From Deltaproteobacteria bacterium (GTDB taxonomy: Bacteria; Desulfobacterota; Binatia; UBA9968), in assembly GCA_009379725.1 (NCBI GenBank), contig WHTF01000009.1, positions 1 through 64,000 on the forward strand: 64,000 nucleotides of DNA, read 5' to 3'. Below, in pieces: positions 53,909-62,725 of the stretch. The translations under genes were made by a program, and so were the position numbers. Position 1 is the stretch's first letter. Every line of letters starts with the position of its first letter. The notes below the pieces were generated by a model that was given only the letters and a program-made list of their open reading frames with translations, did no database searches and was not told the origin of the DNA.

Positions 53909-54269
53909 GATCATCTCCAATACCTCTCCCCTCCAGTATCTGCATCAACTCGGTTTGCTGGATGTTCTTTCAAAGCTAGTCACAACAATCACAGTGCCGC
54001 CAGCGGTTCAGGATGAGCTAACCGCTGGTCGCAAGTTGGGTCTTAATCTGCCGGATCTTCAAAGTCTGGATTGGATCACCGTTCGCCGTCCGTCCAGCTC
54101 CGCCGCGCTTCCTATGGTTACGGACCTCGGCGCGGGAGAAAGGGAAGTCCTCGCCCTAGCGTTAGAAACCGCCGCCGTGCTTGCTAAGCGCGATGCTGCG
54201 GTGAAGTGGTGCCAGCAGGCGAGTGCACACTCAGCTAGCTGTGGTGACAAGCGTGGAGGTACGCGCTGA
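53901..54269 (+). pseudogene. DUF3368 PIN-like toxin, C-terminus probably lost
   Basis: The TTG start overlaps the antitoxin remnant's stop. The first 95 residues are DUF3368: IISNTSPLQYLHQLGLLDVL, ITVPPAVQDELTAG and GAGEREVLALALE with the conserved acidic residues. After this the chain (AAVLAKRDAAVKWCQQASAH) no longer follows the family, which indicates a frameshift. PIN proteins are RNases; here activity is doubtful. Confidence 0.6.
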
Positions 54270-54404
54270 TCCTCATGACGCAATCGCAGAAAATATGACA
54301 AGTTGCGGCGGGTTATTAATCATCATTGCCGCTCAACCGCTAATGGCTCGAAGATCATGTCGCCGCCAATTGCAAAACCGGCACGACGGCCCACGGGGCG
54401 GCTA

Positions 54405-55595
54405 TCACGTCGTGTAGTAGGCATTTTCCTTAATATAACCTTCGGTCAAATCGCAGCCCCACACCCGCCCTGAAGCTTTGCCGGTGCCAAGGTTAACCCC
54501 GATCGTCACTTCCGATTGTCCGAGATATTGCCGCAGGGATTCGAGATCGCAATCGACGGGCGAGCCTTTTTTGAAAACATTCGTGTCGCCAAAGCGGATC
54601 GTGACCTTGGCGGGCTCAATCGCGGGATCAAAGGTTTTCCCGACGGCCATGATCACCCGGCCCCAGTTGGGATCGCAGCCGTACACGGCGGTCTTGACCA
54701 ACGGCGAGTTTACGACGGATTTCGCAACGCGTTTCGCTTGTGCACTGCTCTTCGCGCCGCTCACGTCGACGCGAATGAGTTTGGTGACGCCTTCACCATT
54801 GCGCGCGATTTCTCGAGTGAGATACTCGCATACTTGCAACAAACCCTTTTCGAACTGCGCGAGTTTCACTTGGCCGGCGAGGCCATTTGCCATCAGCACG
54901 ACGGTGTCGCTTGTGCTCGTGTCGGTGTCGATGCTCATGCAATTAAAAGTTCGGTCGACAACGCGACGCAGCATCGGACGCAGCGCGGCCTTGGGCAAAT
55001 CGGCATCCGTCATTAAGTAAACCAGCATCGTTGCCATATTCGGTTCGATCATTCCCGCGCCTTTGGCAATGCCGGCGATAACCGCGGAGCCGACCCGAAC
55101 GGAAATATACTTGGGATACATGTCCGTGGTCATGATCGCTTCCGCCGCTAGCTTGAGATTGTGCGGCTTCAATTCGTCTTTGATGCCACGTAACCCCGCG
55201 CGTATCTTCTCCATCGGTAGACGGCGGCCGATGACGCCGGTGGAGAAGGGAAGAACGTCATAGGAATCTATGCTTAGTTCTTCGCCGACAATGCGGCAGG
55301 TTTCGATGGCGTTGTCGATCCCTTGCTTGCCCATCGCCACGTTGGCGTTCTTGCTATTGATCACCAGCGCCTGAGCGAAGCCATTGGCGATATGCTTGCG
55401 CCCGACGATCACCGGCGCGCCGGGAAAGCGATTGCGCGTAAACATTGCCGCCGCACGCGCCCGCGTCGTCGAGTAGATCACGGTCAAATCCAGCGTCGTG
55501 TCTTTGATGCCGACATTCTTTGCCGCCGATAAGAATCCCTGTGGCTGCAGGAATTCCTTGGATGGGGTGTGCGCTCCTGACGAGGTATTTTCCAA
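54405..55595 (-). CDS. argJ: Bifunctional ornithine acetyltransferase/N-acetylglutamate synthase
   Basis: The 396-residue protein matches ArgJ: FLSAAKNVGIKDTTLDLTVI, AMFTRNRFPGAPVIVGR, MTTDMYPKYISVRVG, and the autocleavage site KGAGMIEPNMATMLVYLMTD, where the Thr of MATML becomes the nucleophile of the beta chain. It recycles acetyl groups in arginine synthesis. The C-terminal EGYIKENAYYTT is typical. It lies about 150 bases downstream of the MamK-like gene, same strand. Confidence 0.95.
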   Translation of the reverse strand: MENTSSGAHTPSKEFLQPQGFLSAAKNVGIKDTTLDLTVIYSTTRARAAAMFTRNRFPGAPVIVGRKHIANGFAQALVINSKNANVAMGKQGIDNAIETCRIVGEELSIDSYDVLPFSTGVIGRRLPMEKIRAGLRGIKDELKPHNLKLAAEAIMTTDMYPKYISVRVGSAVIAGIAKGAGMIEPNMATMLVYLMTDADLPKAALRPMLRRVVDRTFNCMSIDTDTSTSDTVVLMANGLAGQVKLAQFEKGLLQVCEYLTREIARNGEGVTKLIRVDVSGAKSSAQAKRVAKSVVNSPLVKTAVYGCDPNWGRVIMAVGKTFDPAIEPAKVTIRFGDTNVFKKGSPVDCDLESLRQYLGQSEVTIGVNLGTGKASGRVWGCDLTEGYIKENAYYTT

Positions 55596-55746
55596 TTGCT
55601 AAATTGCTCCCAAAATGTTTGGGGCTCGAAGTTTTGCGCACGGAGCAACCATGACGCGCCGGCCCGCTGCTAGTATCCCGCGTCGTTAGTTTGGATGGGT
55701 AAAAATCGAGCGCTGCCGTGAAGTGACGGCCCAACGAAAACTGTAT

Positions 55747-56778
55747 TTACAGCGACAATTTCTCCCAATCGGAGCTTGAGGCGTCGCGCGCGAGCGCCAG
55801 CCCGCCATCGGATCCCGCGAAAACCGGGTCCTTAACCACTGTGGCGCGTCCGCCGCCGAGGTCGGCGAGTGCCTTTTGAACGGCATCGCTGAGTCCGGTA
55901 ATGAGCGAAGTTCCGCCTGCCAGGATAATGTTATTGCGAACGTTCTCTTGATATTCGGGCTCCACACGGGCGAGCAGATCCAACATGGTTTCGCAAACCG
56001 GCGGCAAAATGCTTTCGCAGGCCTCGCCCATCTCTTTGGTGATATCGAAATCGGTGGCCTTTCCTTTAACCGGCACCGTGACCACGACGGGTTTTTTAGG
56101 TTCTCCGACAAAACTCCATTTCTCCTTCCATTCACGGATCATATGAATGGAAGTTTGAGCTTCGGGATGATGTTCGCGCATCAGTTTAAGCAATTGTTCG
56201 TCGATGGAATCGCCGGCATTGGGCAACGTCCTTTGGTCCTCTTCAGTCGGATAGCGGCCTTGCATCACGCAAAAATCAGCGGTTCCCGCGCCGATATCGA
56301 TGATCAACGCATGTAGCAGGGCTTCCAGGCCGTAGGCGACCGCAAAAGGTTCCGACACCAGCATCACGCTATCGGCGACTCCCTCCAAGGCGCTGCGTAA
56401 ACGCTGCTTGCTATTTCGGAATGCCTCGGCTGGAACGCCGACCACCGCGCGAAGCTTTGCCCGGTTTTTGCTTTTTTGCTTTAAGCCGATGAGAGAGATC
56501 AAGTGCCGGAGAATTTCTTGGACGGCGTCTTCGTCCTTTTTGGCTCCTTCCTTGATGAGTCCGCGTTCCAGGGGGCGGCGCAGATCGAGCATCAAACGAT
56601 TGTCCAGTGCTTCGCGGCCAACGAGGACGGTTTTTTTGATCACTTTGCGGGCCACCATGTCTACCGGCCAGCCGACGTAGCTGTCGATCACGTGGCGCTC
56701 GCCGTTCGATGCCGAAATCGAGCTTCGAGAGGTGCCGAGGTCGATTCCTACGCAAAAAGTTTCATTGGTTTCTTCCAT
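55747..56778 (-). CDS. MamK-like bacterial actin
   Basis: The 343-residue protein is an actin-fold ATPase of the MamK group. Phosphate 1 is GIDLGTSRSSISAS (11-24), phosphate 2 is IIDIGAGTADFC (159-170), and the adenosine motif is NNIILAGGTSLITGL (about 288-302). E143 (SEPFAVAYG) and D161 align with the two residues needed for ATP hydrolysis in magnetosome MamK. The chain length also fits MamK (about 347). No other mam gene is in the window. It starts six bases after the amidase stop with AGGAAAGG in front, so it is coupled to a cell-wall enzyme. It probably forms filaments with an envelope-related role. Confidence 0.87.
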   Translation of the reverse strand: MEETNETFCVGIDLGTSRSSISASNGERHVIDSYVGWPVDMVARKVIKKTVLVGREALDNRLMLDLRRPLERGLIKEGAKKDEDAVQEILRHLISLIGLKQKSKNRAKLRAVVGVPAEAFRNSKQRLRSALEGVADSVMLVSEPFAVAYGLEALLHALIIDIGAGTADFCVMQGRYPTEEDQRTLPNAGDSIDEQLLKLMREHHPEAQTSIHMIREWKEKWSFVGEPKKPVVVTVPVKGKATDFDITKEMGEACESILPPVCETMLDLLARVEPEYQENVRNNIILAGGTSLITGLSDAVQKALADLGGGRATVVKDPVFAGSDGGLALARDASSSDWEKLSL

Positions 56779-56784
56779 TATTTT

Positions 56785-57840
56785 TTAACTACCTTTCCTA
56801 TCGACGCCGTTATGGTTGCTCGCATAGCTGCGAATGCCCCGCACAAGCGCGAGGGCGATCTTTTCCCGATAATCGGGGTTTGTCAATAACTGGACTTCTT
56901 CTTCGTTGGAGAGGGTCGAAACTTCCACCAGTATTGCCGGCATCTCCGTGCCGACGAGGACGAGAAATGGCGCCATTTTGACGCCGCGATCGTCGAGCTC
57001 GGGATTGATTGTTTTCAGCGAATGATAGAGTTCTGCCTGGATATTCTTGGCGAGACTGCGCGACTCATCGCGCCGTGTATCGATGTAAATCTTTTCTAAA
57101 ACCCGGCGGTACTCCGACAGGGAGTAACCGGACTCCTGGTTCTCCATGCTCGCCAGCTTAATTGTCACCGGATCGTCGCTCGGTCCGACGAAATAGGTTT
57201 CGAGCGGGCGGATCTCGCGCGGTTCGGTCCAGTTGACGTGGATCGAAACAAAAAGGTCGGCTTTGTTGGTGTTGGCGAAGGCCACTCTCTTATCGAGCGA
57301 TATCGTTTGATCGCCCTGCCGCGTCATTATGACCTCGAAGGGTGTTTTTCCCAGCAGCCGGCGCAAACGGAGCGCAATGTCGAGAGTGATTTCCTTTTCG
57401 GAGACGCCGGACTCGGAGATCGCCCCGGGTTGCTTCCCTCCATGTCCCGCGTCGATGACGATTTTTTTGATCGCAAGGGGAATGACTCCGCGATCGAGGG
57501 CGTGCGGTTCCGATGCCGGCGCCTGGGGTTCGGTTTCGGGGACCTTAACTTCGGCGGTGGCCGGAGTTTGCTTGATTTCTGCTTCGAAAGTTTTTATCGG
57601 CGCCGTTTGCCGTAGCGAAACCACCGGCGAAGGCAGCAAAAGATAGGCGATGACGACGAGCGACAAAGGGCTCCACAACCAGAGCCGGCGGATGCGTTTG
57701 CGCTGAACAGGATCCGGTGGTGGCGATTCTAGCAGTTTCCTTCGGCCTAAACCCGGCGTTCGGATTCCCCGAACCAAATCGACATTGTCTTGGACCGCGC
57801 CCTTAAGGAGGCGGAGCTTATTCGGTGCTACGTCCGCCAT
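56785..57840 (-). CDS. N-acetylmuramoyl-L-alanine amidase, membrane-anchored
   Basis: I prefer ATG 57840 (MADVAPNKLRLLKG); a TTG at 57873 adds eleven residues. The 351-residue protein has a cytoplasmic N-terminus, one membrane anchor (LWLWSPLSLVVIAYLLLPSP), a Pro/Glu-rich linker and an amidase_3 domain. Zinc ligands are visible in KIVIDAGHGGKQPGA (His), SEKEITLDIA (Glu) and LFVSIHVNW (His), and EMPAILVEVSTLSNEEE holds the catalytic Glu. It cleaves the lactyl-peptide bond of peptidoglycan. The MamK-like gene follows six bases later. Confidence 0.9.
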   Translation of the reverse strand: MADVAPNKLRLLKGAVQDNVDLVRGIRTPGLGRRKLLESPPPDPVQRKRIRRLWLWSPLSLVVIAYLLLPSPVVSLRQTAPIKTFEAEIKQTPATAEVKVPETEPQAPASEPHALDRGVIPLAIKKIVIDAGHGGKQPGAISESGVSEKEITLDIALRLRRLLGKTPFEVIMTRQGDQTISLDKRVAFANTNKADLFVSIHVNWTEPREIRPLETYFVGPSDDPVTIKLASMENQESGYSLSEYRRVLEKIYIDTRRDESRSLAKNIQAELYHSLKTINPELDDRGVKMAPFLVLVGTEMPAILVEVSTLSNEEEVQLLTNPDYREKIALALVRGIRSYASNHNGVDRKGS

Positions 57841-58025
57841 CGTGTCTTTATTGCTTGGCAAATCATTTCGCAAGAAAAATGCAATTTGGCAAAGTTAGCC
57901 GATGATCAATCGTGCTGTCAAACGCTGCCGGACAATTGTAACCGAGTTTGCCGCATCATGCAGCAAACTTCGTTCGCCCCCGGCGTTTAAGGCTTGTCGT
58001 AAGTGCTACCCACTCAAGGGCGGGG

Positions 58026-59396
58026 TCACTTGGCAAAGTCCGGCAGCAAATCGTCCAGACGAACTCTTTTCATAACTTCGTCCGGTACCTGAAGTTCCGG
58101 TGGAAAGCCGGTTAGCGGTTTAGTCGCATCCAGACCCATTTTCGCGTTGACACCGCCGGGGCCGGCGGAGGGGTCGAGTTCGCTGCCTTGAGCATTGGCA
58201 ATGACGACGAGACCGCGGTCCGCTTGAAAACGATTGGAAACCGCCCAGAGCACTCGCTCCTCATCGAAAACATCGATGTCGTCGTCGACCACGATCACGT
58301 GCTTGAGCAGCATATCGGCGGCGAAGGCGGCGCATATGGCGTTCTTCGCCTGGCCGGGCGTCCGTTTTGCGATCGAAATATAAGCATGGAAGCGGCAATT
58401 GCCCGATACCGGCATGCAGACATTCTTTACCGTCGAAACCGCCTGCCGGACAGCTTTCAACAGGGCGGCTTCGCGCGGCACCGCGCCCATCAATTTGTGC
58501 TCGGTGTAGCCGGCGTGGATGTCTTGAAAGATGTATTTCTCACGGTGCGTGATGGCGGTCACTTCGATGACCTGGCGTTGGTCCTGCGCCACGGCGTGAC
58601 CGGTGAACTCGCCGAAGGGTCCCTCAAGGCGCCGCACGTTGGGCATAATCTGGCCTTCGATGATCATCTCCGCGTCGGCCGGCACTAGAATCGGCACCGT
58701 CTTCGCTCGCACCAGACGCAGCGGTTCGTTCATCATGCCGCCGATGACGGCGTACTCGTCCTCGTCCGATGGCGTGAGCGCTTGCGCGCCGAGAGAAAAG
58801 AGCGGATGGACGCCGATCACGATGGCAATAGGCATCGGCTCATTGCGGCGCTCAAGCCTATTATGCAGCGTCCATAGATGTCTGCCGACGGCCATGAAGA
58901 TCCTTAGCTCGCGTTGGCCTGCCATCATCAGCCGGTTATAGCTCGTGTTTCGCACTCCCGAATCCGGATCGGCTGCGACAACGATACCGGCTGTGATGTA
59001 GGGCGCCGCATTGACGTCATAGTGAGTCAGCAGCGGGACTTGATTTAAATCGATTTCATCGCCGGTTTTTACGATTTCGTGCACCGGCGCGTTGATCATT
59101 TCCACCGGCGGCAGAGGTTTCGATTGGCGTTCGATAAAGGCGTGCGCCAGGTCCTCCGATCGACATTCCAATGCCATGGACATGAGCCGCCGGCTGGCCT
59201 GCGCGTTGATCACAACCGGGGCCGGGCTATTTTCGGTGTTTTCGAAGATCAACATTGGAAAGCGTTTCCGTTTTTCCAGATGGGTGAGAACCGCCGACAT
59301 TTCGTAGCGCGGCGAGACTGGCTTAGTCACGCGCGCTACGTCTTGCGGCGAATTTTTTTCCAGTTCAGCGATGAAGCTGCGCAGATCTTTGGGCAT
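58026..59396 (-). CDS. UbiD-family decarboxylase (prenylated-FMN dependent)
   Basis: The 456-residue protein matches UbiD: RFPMLIFENTENSPAPVVIN, the metal/prFMN-binding GVRNTSYNRLMMAGQREL, VIGVHPLFSLGAQAL, LEGPFGEFTGHAV with the catalytic Glu, and the KTAICAAFAADMLLKH-like late region. UbiD enzymes reversibly (de)carboxylate aromatic or unsaturated acids using prFMN from UbiX. UbiX is not in the window. The amidohydrolase gene is just upstream on the same strand, so the two likely serve one pathway for an aromatic acid. Confidence 0.9.
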   Translation of the reverse strand: MPKDLRSFIAELEKNSPQDVARVTKPVSPRYEMSAVLTHLEKRKRFPMLIFENTENSPAPVVINAQASRRLMSMALECRSEDLAHAFIERQSKPLPPVEMINAPVHEIVKTGDEIDLNQVPLLTHYDVNAAPYITAGIVVAADPDSGVRNTSYNRLMMAGQRELRIFMAVGRHLWTLHNRLERRNEPMPIAIVIGVHPLFSLGAQALTPSDEDEYAVIGGMMNEPLRLVRAKTVPILVPADAEMIIEGQIMPNVRRLEGPFGEFTGHAVAQDQRQVIEVTAITHREKYIFQDIHAGYTEHKLMGAVPREAALLKAVRQAVSTVKNVCMPVSGNCRFHAYISIAKRTPGQAKNAICAAFAADMLLKHVIVVDDDIDVFDEERVLWAVSNRFQADRGLVVIANAQGSELDPSAGPGGVNAKMGLDATKPLTGFPPELQVPDEVMKRVRLDDLLPDFAK

Positions 59397-59451
59397 CGGT
59401 TATCGCGGCGAGATGACGTTGAGATCGCTCACGCAGGCAAACTCAATTCAA

Positions 59452-60519
59452 CTACAAGATATACAACGTCCGCGGATTATCGTCCAGAATCTTCCTTTTA
59501 ATTGGCTCTGTAACCGTGCTATTTGCCCGGAAAATTTCGATGGCGTCGACTTCGCTGGAGGCATCCGTATGGCCATAGTCCGTGCCGATGACGAGGTTGT
59601 CTTCACCGGCATATCTCAGGATGAAATCAAAGTCATCGTTGGTTTCCGTGGTGACGTAGATCCGGAACTCTTTAAAGGGCAGCTCGGGAAACCCTTTAGC
59701 GCCGGTTCGCCGCACCGCTTCCTTCACGACCCACGGCACCCACTGTGCCGACGCTTCAACAAAACTCCAGCGCAGCTTCGGGAAGTCATTGGGCACTTCG
59801 CTCATCATCAGAGACAAACAGGTAATCACGGTGGGAATGCGAAATTGCGCGAAGCCGCCCATCTTGTCATAGCGCGGTTTAAATTGATCCAATAGTTGTG
59901 GGCTGGCGTTGGCGATGTGAACGGCTACCGCCATATTCAGCCGGGTCGCTTCCTCGTAAATCGGATAAAAATAGGGGTCGACGAGATGTTTGTCGTCTTC
60001 GAAGGGACGAAGGCTCACCGCTACCGCGCCGTTCTCCTTGGCGAAGCGCATTTGCTGGAGCGCCTCGTTGATCGTCATCGCCGGAACGACGCAAGACCAG
60101 CGCAAACGATTTTTGCCTTGCTTCCAGACGTCGGCCATCCAGTGGTTCCAGGATTTGCACAGCGCGATCTCCGCCTCGGCCTTGTCGGCGACCCGCGCAA
60201 TCCACATGGTGTTGAACAGTATCTGGACGTCGATGCCCAGCTTGTCCATATGGCTCAAGCGCAGTTCCACGTCGCGCAGCTCCCGCGCTTCGGGAGCTGT
60301 TTTGAGCTCACGGCCGGTCGTCTTGGAAAGGGCAATCAGCTCTTGTTCCGTCAACGTCGGCGGGCGGAAGCCGATGGCTTTGCCGTCGACGAACCAGTAT
60401 TGCGCATTGGGATTGTCGGCGGATTGAAAGAGTTGAGGGCGAAATTTCTTTTCCGAAGCATCGAGATAATCCCAGGTGTGTTCGGTCTCAACGACGTGCG
60501 CATCGGCATCGACAATCAT
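59452..60519 (-). CDS. Amidohydrolase-2 (ACMSD-like) family enzyme
   Basis: The 355-residue protein starts MIVDADAHVVETEHTWDYLD, where DxH marks the metal site. Further landmarks are LSHMDKLGIDVQILFNTMW, AVSLRPFEDD, VAVHIANASP (metal His) and VIGTDYGHTDASSEV with the conserved Asp. It belongs to the decarboxylase/hydrolase group around ACMSD. AGGAG precedes ATG. It is followed by ubiD and preceded by a TctC-type gene, a typical acid uptake and decarboxylation unit. Confidence 0.88.
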   Translation of the reverse strand: MIVDADAHVVETEHTWDYLDASEKKFRPQLFQSADNPNAQYWFVDGKAIGFRPPTLTEQELIALSKTTGRELKTAPEARELRDVELRLSHMDKLGIDVQILFNTMWIARVADKAEAEIALCKSWNHWMADVWKQGKNRLRWSCVVPAMTINEALQQMRFAKENGAVAVSLRPFEDDKHLVDPYFYPIYEEATRLNMAVAVHIANASPQLLDQFKPRYDKMGGFAQFRIPTVITCLSLMMSEVPNDFPKLRWSFVEASAQWVPWVVKEAVRRTGAKGFPELPFKEFRIYVTTETNDDFDFILRYAGEDNLVIGTDYGHTDASSEVDAIEIFRANSTVTEPIKRKILDDNPRTLYIL

Positions 60520-60584
60520 GGTTCACTCCTTCTGACACGAACTTTTAAATATCACTAGATAAAGAAATGCTTGCCGATCCTTTC

Positions 60585-61601
60585 CTATTTCAGGATCTCT
60601 GTCAACTTGGGGATCAACGCTTTGTCGAGCGCAAATAGCTCCTTGATATTGTTTTCCAAAGTTTGGCCATCGAGCGAATTCAAATCGAGTTTCGCCTTCT
60701 TAAGTTCAGCGCCGAACTCCGGGTCTTTCATGGTATCCATGAAGGCTTTGCGTAAGATTTCCACCCGCGCCTTAGGCGTACCCGGGGTGACCACGTAAGG
60801 CCGCGCGGTTGCGCCGAAGTTATTGATGACACCACGCACCAGCTTTTTAGCCATGTCGGTTTTTGCGTAATCGATCACCAACGGAACGTTGGCGAGTTCC
60901 GGGTGACGCTTGCCCGACGCTTGCAGCAGAATCACTGCGTCGCCGTTGCGAAGCTCTTCCGGCCAGGTCGACACCATGGATTCCCAAGCGTTGGCGACGC
61001 CGTCGACCTCGCCGCCGTTAAACGCCAGGCGGATGACCGAGCTGCCTTTATAGCCCGACACCACTTGCAGCGGCAGGTTTAACGCCTCTTTGGCGATTTT
61101 TGGAATCGATTCATTGGCCGAGCCCGGACCCGTGCTGCCGAATTTGACCGGTGCCGGATGCGCCAGCCATTGCTCAACGCTTTTGATGCCGGTGCGCTTG
61201 TGCACGATCAGGAGCTGGGTATCCTGCGCCGGCGCGCCGATATATTCGAACTTGCGTCCATCGAATTCGATCCCTGGTTTGCCGATGAGTTGGTCGATGA
61301 ACATCGTGCCGATGGGCGTGCCGATGGTGAGGCCGTCCGGCTTGGAAACCTTGTAAACATGATTGATGCCGATCAGGCCGCCTGCGCCGGTCATGTTCTC
61401 GACCACGAAGACCGGGTTCCCGGGGATATATTTGCCCATGTGGCGGCCTATGATCCGAGAATAGACATCGTAGCCGCCGCCGGCGGAGAAGGGCACGATG
61501 ATGCGCACCGTCTTGCCTTTGAAGAACGTGTCCTGGGCGAAAGCGACGCTCGCGGTGGATAGCATCAGGGCAAGAGCCAATAATCGAAGACTAAGTTTCA
61601 T
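60585..61601 (-). CDS. TctC-like substrate-binding protein
   Basis: The 338-residue precursor has a signal peptide through SVAFAQ and the Bug fold: TFFKGKTVRIIVPFSAGGGY, VFVVENMTGAGGLIGINHVY and VTPGTPKARVEILRKAF. It leads the operon with the amidohydrolase and ubiD, so its cargo is probably their substrate, an aromatic or unsaturated acid. No TctA or TctB gene is present. Confidence 0.9.
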   Translation of the reverse strand: MKLSLRLLALALMLSTASVAFAQDTFFKGKTVRIIVPFSAGGGYDVYSRIIGRHMGKYIPGNPVFVVENMTGAGGLIGINHVYKVSKPDGLTIGTPIGTMFIDQLIGKPGIEFDGRKFEYIGAPAQDTQLLIVHKRTGIKSVEQWLAHPAPVKFGSTGPGSANESIPKIAKEALNLPLQVVSGYKGSSVIRLAFNGGEVDGVANAWESMVSTWPEELRNGDAVILLQASGKRHPELANVPLVIDYAKTDMAKKLVRGVINNFGATARPYVVTPGTPKARVEILRKAFMDTMKDPEFGAELKKAKLDLNSLDGQTLENNIKELFALDKALIPKLTEILK

Positions 61602-61624
61602 TTCACTAAACTCCTATAAAAATT

Positions 61625-61723
61625 TGGAGTACTGGACTGTCGGAGTATTGGGCGAAGAAACCGGAGTGAGGTGCTTTTTTTTCAGTACTTCAGATTCCAG
61701 TACTCCATCGCTCCATTCTTCCA
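61625..61723. repeat. Inverted array with 8-bp period (TGGA / TCCA)
   Basis: The left half has TGGA, TGGA, CGGA and TGGG at 61625, 61633, 61641 and 61649, exactly eight bases apart. The right half has TCCA at 61696, 61704, 61712 and 61720, also eight apart. A perfect 11-bp dyad, GGAGTACTGGA (61626-61636) with TCCAGTACTCC (61696-61706), joins the halves. A run of eight T lies between. It sits in the divergent TctC/permease intergenic region. Confidence 0.85.
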
Positions 61724-61858
61724 TTCGCATGACTGCGAGATTAGCTGATATTGCGCCGAAACATCAACATGAAAATAGTGACTTGTGCCTCACCGATCAA
61801 CAATGCCGCGTTTACTATGTTGACAGCAAAAATCGAACACAATAGATTGCCCACAGTT

Positions 61859-62725
61859 ATGGCCCGGGAAGAAAAAGCCTTGGCGGCATCGGTGCAAGCG
61901 CCTCTTGCCACCGAAGGCAGCGCTATTCCGGCGCGAAGCAAAATGGGGCATGGTCGTGAGGCTGCTTGGACCACCGGCCTCAGGATCGCTTCGATCCTGG
62001 CGATGCTTCTCGTCTGGTGGGCGCTGACCTTTTTTTTCCCGCCCAGCTTGATCCCGCACCCGATTGAGACCTTTTCCGAAGTCGCCGCCATCGTTAGCAC
62101 CGGACAGTTCTTCACCGAAATGGGCGCCACCTTGCGTCGCGTCGGAGTCGGATTCGCCATCGCCATGTTGGTCAGCATACCGCTGGGAATTCTCATGGGG
62201 ACGGTCAAGTCGCTGGAGAACTTCTTCGAGCCGCCGGTGATTCTGGGACTGACCATGCCGGGGCTGGTTTGGGCGGTGATGATGATCATGTTTTTCGGCC
62301 TCAACGAGACCAGCGCCTATGCAGCCGTGGCGGTCACCATCTTTCCCATGCTAACGATCAGTTTGTGGCAAGGAACCAAATCCATCGACAAAGATCTGAT
62401 CGACATGAGCACGGCGTTTCACGCCGGCCCCTGGTCAAAAGTGGTGGATGTAATTTTGCCGCAACTCGTGTCTCACATTCTGGCGGCGATTCGCTACGGT
62501 CTGGGTCTGGCATGGAAGGTCGTGGTCGTGGTCGAGATGTTCGGCTTTAGCAACGGCGTCGGCTATCAGGTGGTGCGTGGCTTCAATGTTTTTTCCATGA
62601 AGCAGGTGCTCGCGTGGGCGATCACTTTCCTTGTGGTGATGATCATTATCGAGTTCGGCATGATCGGCTGGTTGGAGAGCCGGATTACCCGATGGCGGCC
62701 CCGCGTCGAGGCCTGGAGACGCTAG
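61859..62725 (+). CDS. ABC transporter permease (SsuC/TauC-like)
   Basis: I use ATG 61859 (MAREEKALAASVQ), but the frame is open from 61751 and the true start is uncertain, since none has a good ribosome site. About 288 residues form a permease with six membrane helices and the EAA-like loop ISLWQGTKSIDKDLIDMSTA. It belongs to the BPD_transp_1 family for taurine, sulfonate, nitrate or thiamine-precursor importers. The ATPase gene follows with no gap, then a binding protein gene. Confidence 0.88.
   Translation: MAREEKALAASVQAPLATEGSAIPARSKMGHGREAAWTTGLRIASILAMLLVWWALTFFFPPSLIPHPIETFSEVAAIVSTGQFFTEMGATLRRVGVGFAIAMLVSIPLGILMGTVKSLENFFEPPVILGLTMPGLVWAVMMIMFFGLNETSAYAAVAVTIFPMLTISLWQGTKSIDKDLIDMSTAFHAGPWSKVVDVILPQLVSHILAAIRYGLGLAWKVVVVVEMFGFSNGVGYQVVRGFNVFSMKQVLAWAITFLVVMIIIEFGMIGWLESRITRWRPRVEAWRR

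Noticed and set aside
55747-56778. A magnetosome gene island
   Set aside because: Only one MamK-like gene is present; neighbours are an amidase and argJ, with no other mam or mad genes.
59896-60558. A 220-codon forward frame over the amidohydrolase gene
   Set aside because: The reverse frame has metal-site motifs; the forward one has none.
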